From NCBI GenBank assembly GCA_905221605.1, contig CAJNDS010002333.1, positions 247,501-311,500 of the forward strand: a stretch of 64,000 bases of DNA, written 5' to 3'. Positions 61,956-64,000 of this stretch are shown piece by piece. The notes beneath the pieces were generated by a model. It did not search any database. It had not been told where the DNA came from and saw only the letters and a program-made list of their open reading frames with translations. The position numbers were made by a program, and so were the translations under genes. Source of the DNA: Symbiodinium natans. Its lineage: Eukaryota; Sar; Dinophyceae; Suessiales; Symbiodiniaceae. Position 1 is the stretch's first letter. The number at the start of each line of letters is the position of its first letter.

Positions 61956-64000
61956 ATGCCTTTGACATTGAATAATACAAACACATTAACAGCAGACAAC
62001 ATCGTTGTAAGCGGGACTAATTTAAGTGACCTATACGCAACGAAAACAGAATTAAGCGACATAAACAACACAACAGAAGTAACAGCAAATACTGACGCGA
62101 TAGCAGTTTTAAATACAAAACAATTACAAAATTTCAATAATATTAATGCTATTAATGATGACTTAACGAATAATTATCAAACTAACACAGTCTTAGCAAC
62201 CAATTTTTACAATAAAACGGAGATTGACACAACATTTACCAACTATTATACATCAACACAGATAGACACAAATTTATCTACTAATTATCAAAATAACACA
62301 TTATTAGCTACCAATTTTTATAATAAGGGCGAGGTAGATACATTAATAGCAGGTGCTGGTGGTGGCAGTGGCTATACCGATACAGAAATTGATAATCTAC
62401 TAGCGTTAAGAGTTCCGTTAAGTGATTTTACTGACCGCTTTAAAACAAACCCAGTTATTGATTGTAGCGCCCCAACTATTATTCACACGGGCTTAACATT
62501 GAATAATGAAACAATAAATATATCACCGACTACGGGATTATTATTTAGTAATCAAACAGGAGGAGGAGATAAAGTAGTAAGTGTGTTTAAAAACGCTACT
62601 AATTATATAACTTTACAAGGAAATAAAATTGTGTCAAATGCTACATCTGATGACAGTGTTGTAGATTTAGAATTAAACCCGTCGGGAAATGTTAACATTA
62701 CTAATGATTTATCATTAACTAATTTAACAGCAGACGGAATTAGTCTAACTAAGAATATTAATATTGGTGGTAGTATTGAATTAACTGATGGTAACACAAG
62801 CATAGAAAGATACAACAACGCTACGAAATCAAATTTATCAATGGATTTGAGAACAGACCAAGAGGCAATGAGATTAATGTTAGGAGCATCCACAGATACA
62901 GACACTAATACCTATATTGAATGTAACAATACAACAGGAGGAACAACGTTGTTTAACCCAACATATTTTAAAGACACTGTAAATTATGAAAACGACACTT
63001 CTAATATTTCCAATAATTCAGGACTTACACTTTATAAGAATACAACAGACGCCAGTAATGTTTTAACGGTAAAAAATGCTCAAGGATATATAAGATTTAA
63101 TTCATTTAATATTAATGCATATAACACGAGTAATGACAGTTCTTCTTTACTTTTATTGAATACAGCAAATGGTAATGGTGTTTATTGTTTAAGTTTAGGC
63201 ATCGGAGCAATTCAAGGTGCAAATAAATTAAATGTAAGCGGTGGGAATGCTAATTTTGGTGGCACATCATCATTTCAAAATATAGCAACTTTTAATAGTG
63301 ATATCTATATTAATAATTCCGGTAGAATATTTCAACGAGCGGACGTTAATAATTCATTAAATGTAATATCAACTAACGAAATTAATTTTTCATTACAACC
63401 GACGAACCGAACAAACGACCCTACAACAGGAACAATAGCGTTACAATTAAACGACACGAACGGAATTACTATAAATAGAGCAGTAACAAATAATCAAACA
63501 TTTAACAGCATTGGTAATATCGTTGGTGAAGCAGATGTCATTAGTTGGGGGCGTTTTATGTTTCAGAATAGTAGCGAATTAAAAGAAGTTTTGGATGGAC
63601 AATATAAATTGTTTGTCAGAAATGGCGATACGTTAGGAGATATTAATTTAACTGTTGGATTAGAATCATCAACGCCGGAAATTCAATTAACTGATGGAAA
63701 AGTAACTTTAGTTGGACAACTAGAAATTACTAACACTGATGTGTCAGGACAACAAAGAGTATTAATAAATAATCCCGATACGGATGGATTTATTAGATTA
63801 AGTAATAATAATTTATCAAGATTAGACGCTACAAACACAGGCGTTGATGTATATGGTTTCTTTACTACAACAAATAACGCAGATATTGGAGGAACTCTAA
63901 CCTGCACCGCCTTGATTGAAACATCGGATTTTAAATTAAAAGAGAATATTAAAGAAGTGAATACCAAAGACTGTTATAGTGTAGTTAAATACGTTAAACC
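61956..64000 (+). CDS. Trimeric fibre-like protein with peptidase S74 chaperone domain (partial)
   Basis: The frame is open from ATG 61956 to the window edge, 681 residues without a stop. Near the N-terminus a 37-residue unit is repeated: NYQTNTVLATNFYNK at 73-87 and NYQNNTLLATNFYNK at 110-124, with TEID/QID/EVDT steps between, the style of phage tail-fibre shafts. A Gly-rich hinge follows (AGAGGGSG, about 132-139). The long middle is Asn/Thr/Ile-rich, beta-structured repeats. At 657-668 SDFKLKENIKEV is the start of a peptidase S74 intramolecular chaperone, which trimerises the fibre and in known cases cuts itself between Ser and Asp, as present here. The end is cut by the window, so length and cleavage competence are unknown. 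Probable receptor-binding fibre. Confidence 0.85.
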   Translation, partial: MPLTLNNTNTLTADNIVVSGTNLSDLYATKTELSDINNTTEVTANTDAIAVLNTKQLQNFNNINAINDDLTNNYQTNTVLATNFYNKTEIDTTFTNYYTSTQIDTNLSTNYQNNTLLATNFYNKGEVDTLIAGAGGGSGYTDTEIDNLLALRVPLSDFTDRFKTNPVIDCSAPTIIHTGLTLNNETINISPTTGLLFSNQTGGGDKVVSVFKNATNYITLQGNKIVSNATSDDSVVDLELNPSGNVNITNDLSLTNLTADGISLTKNINIGGSIELTDGNTSIERYNNATKSNLSMDLRTDQEAMRLMLGASTDTDTNTYIECNNTTGGTTLFNPTYFKDTVNYENDTSNISNNSGLTLYKNTTDASNVLTVKNAQGYIRFNSFNINAYNTSNDSSSLLLLNTANGNGVYCLSLGIGAIQGANKLNVSGGNANFGGTSSFQNIATFNSDIYINNSGRIFQRADVNNSLNVISTNEINFSLQPTNRTNDPTTGTIALQLNDTNGITINRAVTNNQTFNSIGNIVGEADVISWGRFMFQNSSELKEVLDGQYKLFVRNGDTLGDINLTVGLESSTPEIQLTDGKVTLVGQLEITNTDVSGQQRVLINNPDTDGFIRLSNNNLSRLDATNTGVDVYGFFTTTNNADIGGTLTCTALIETSDFKLKENIKEVNTKDCYSVVKYVK

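Noticed and set aside
62603-63967. Minus-strand ORFs of 94-100 codons
   Set aside because: They lie opposite the continuous fibre reading frame, which explains the region.
1-64000. tRNA or rRNA genes
   Set aside because: No cloverleaf with conserved T-arm sequence or rRNA segment was noticed by eye; a dedicated scan was not possible.

Overview
The window has two unlike halves. From 1 to about 47.9 kb it looks like nuclear DNA of a protist with (TTTAGGG)n telomeres, most likely a dinoflagellate of the Symbiodinium type (inference). It holds very little protein-coding sequence. Dozens of interstitial telomere-like tracts occur in both orientations, with several families of short foldback (MITE-like) elements, large low-complexity arrays and long homopolymers. 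From about 48.15 kb to the right edge the DNA turns AT-rich and densely coding, with tightly packed genes of a polinton-like virus (PLV/Maverick class) that runs past the edge.

Host half. Telomere-like tracts (CCCTAAA/TTTAGGG, with CCCTCAA, CCCTACA, TTTGGGG, TTGAGGG and TTTAGGGG variant blocks) recur every few hundred bases. Some sit inside MITE-like elements whose other copies lack them, so they were added to existing DNA. Simple-sequence blocks are a GT/GC alternating block (30.46-31.02 kb), a roughly 3-kb array nearly free of A on the plus strand (32.68-35.74 kb), a 96-T run and a 52-G run. Only one host ORF is convincing: 46688-47599, a possible PD-(D/E)XK-fold protein with a heptad-repeat basic tail. 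Three short exon-like pieces end at GTGAG-type donor sites.

Viral half. Minus strand, 48.2-50.1 kb: a cysteine-rich protein, a retroviral-type DDE integrase whose conserved N-terminus lies in another frame, and two tiny ORFs. Plus strand, 50.2-54.1 kb: a 1301-residue protein joining a cysteine-protease-like region, a family B-like DNA polymerase core, an SF1 helicase and a C-terminal cysteine cluster. Minus strand, 54.2-58.9 kb: two proteins with related N-termini, two small unknowns, a C2HC zinc-finger protein, a GIY-YIG nuclease and the minor capsid (penton-type) protein. Plus strand, 58.9-64.0 kb: a class-3 lipase-like protein, a small lysine-rich protein, the major capsid protein, a second GIY-YIG nuclease and a long fibre protein that enters a peptidase S74 intramolecular chaperone domain at the edge.

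Together these supply integration (integrase), replication (polymerase-helicase), a double-jelly-roll capsid (major and minor capsid proteins), entry (lipase, fibre) and possible homing or genome editing (GIY-YIG). The packaging ATPase and maturation protease expected of this class are not in the window and should lie to the right if the element is complete. A 10-bp palindrome, TTAATATTAA, recurs at gene borders in the viral half and is a candidate promoter or 3'-end signal.
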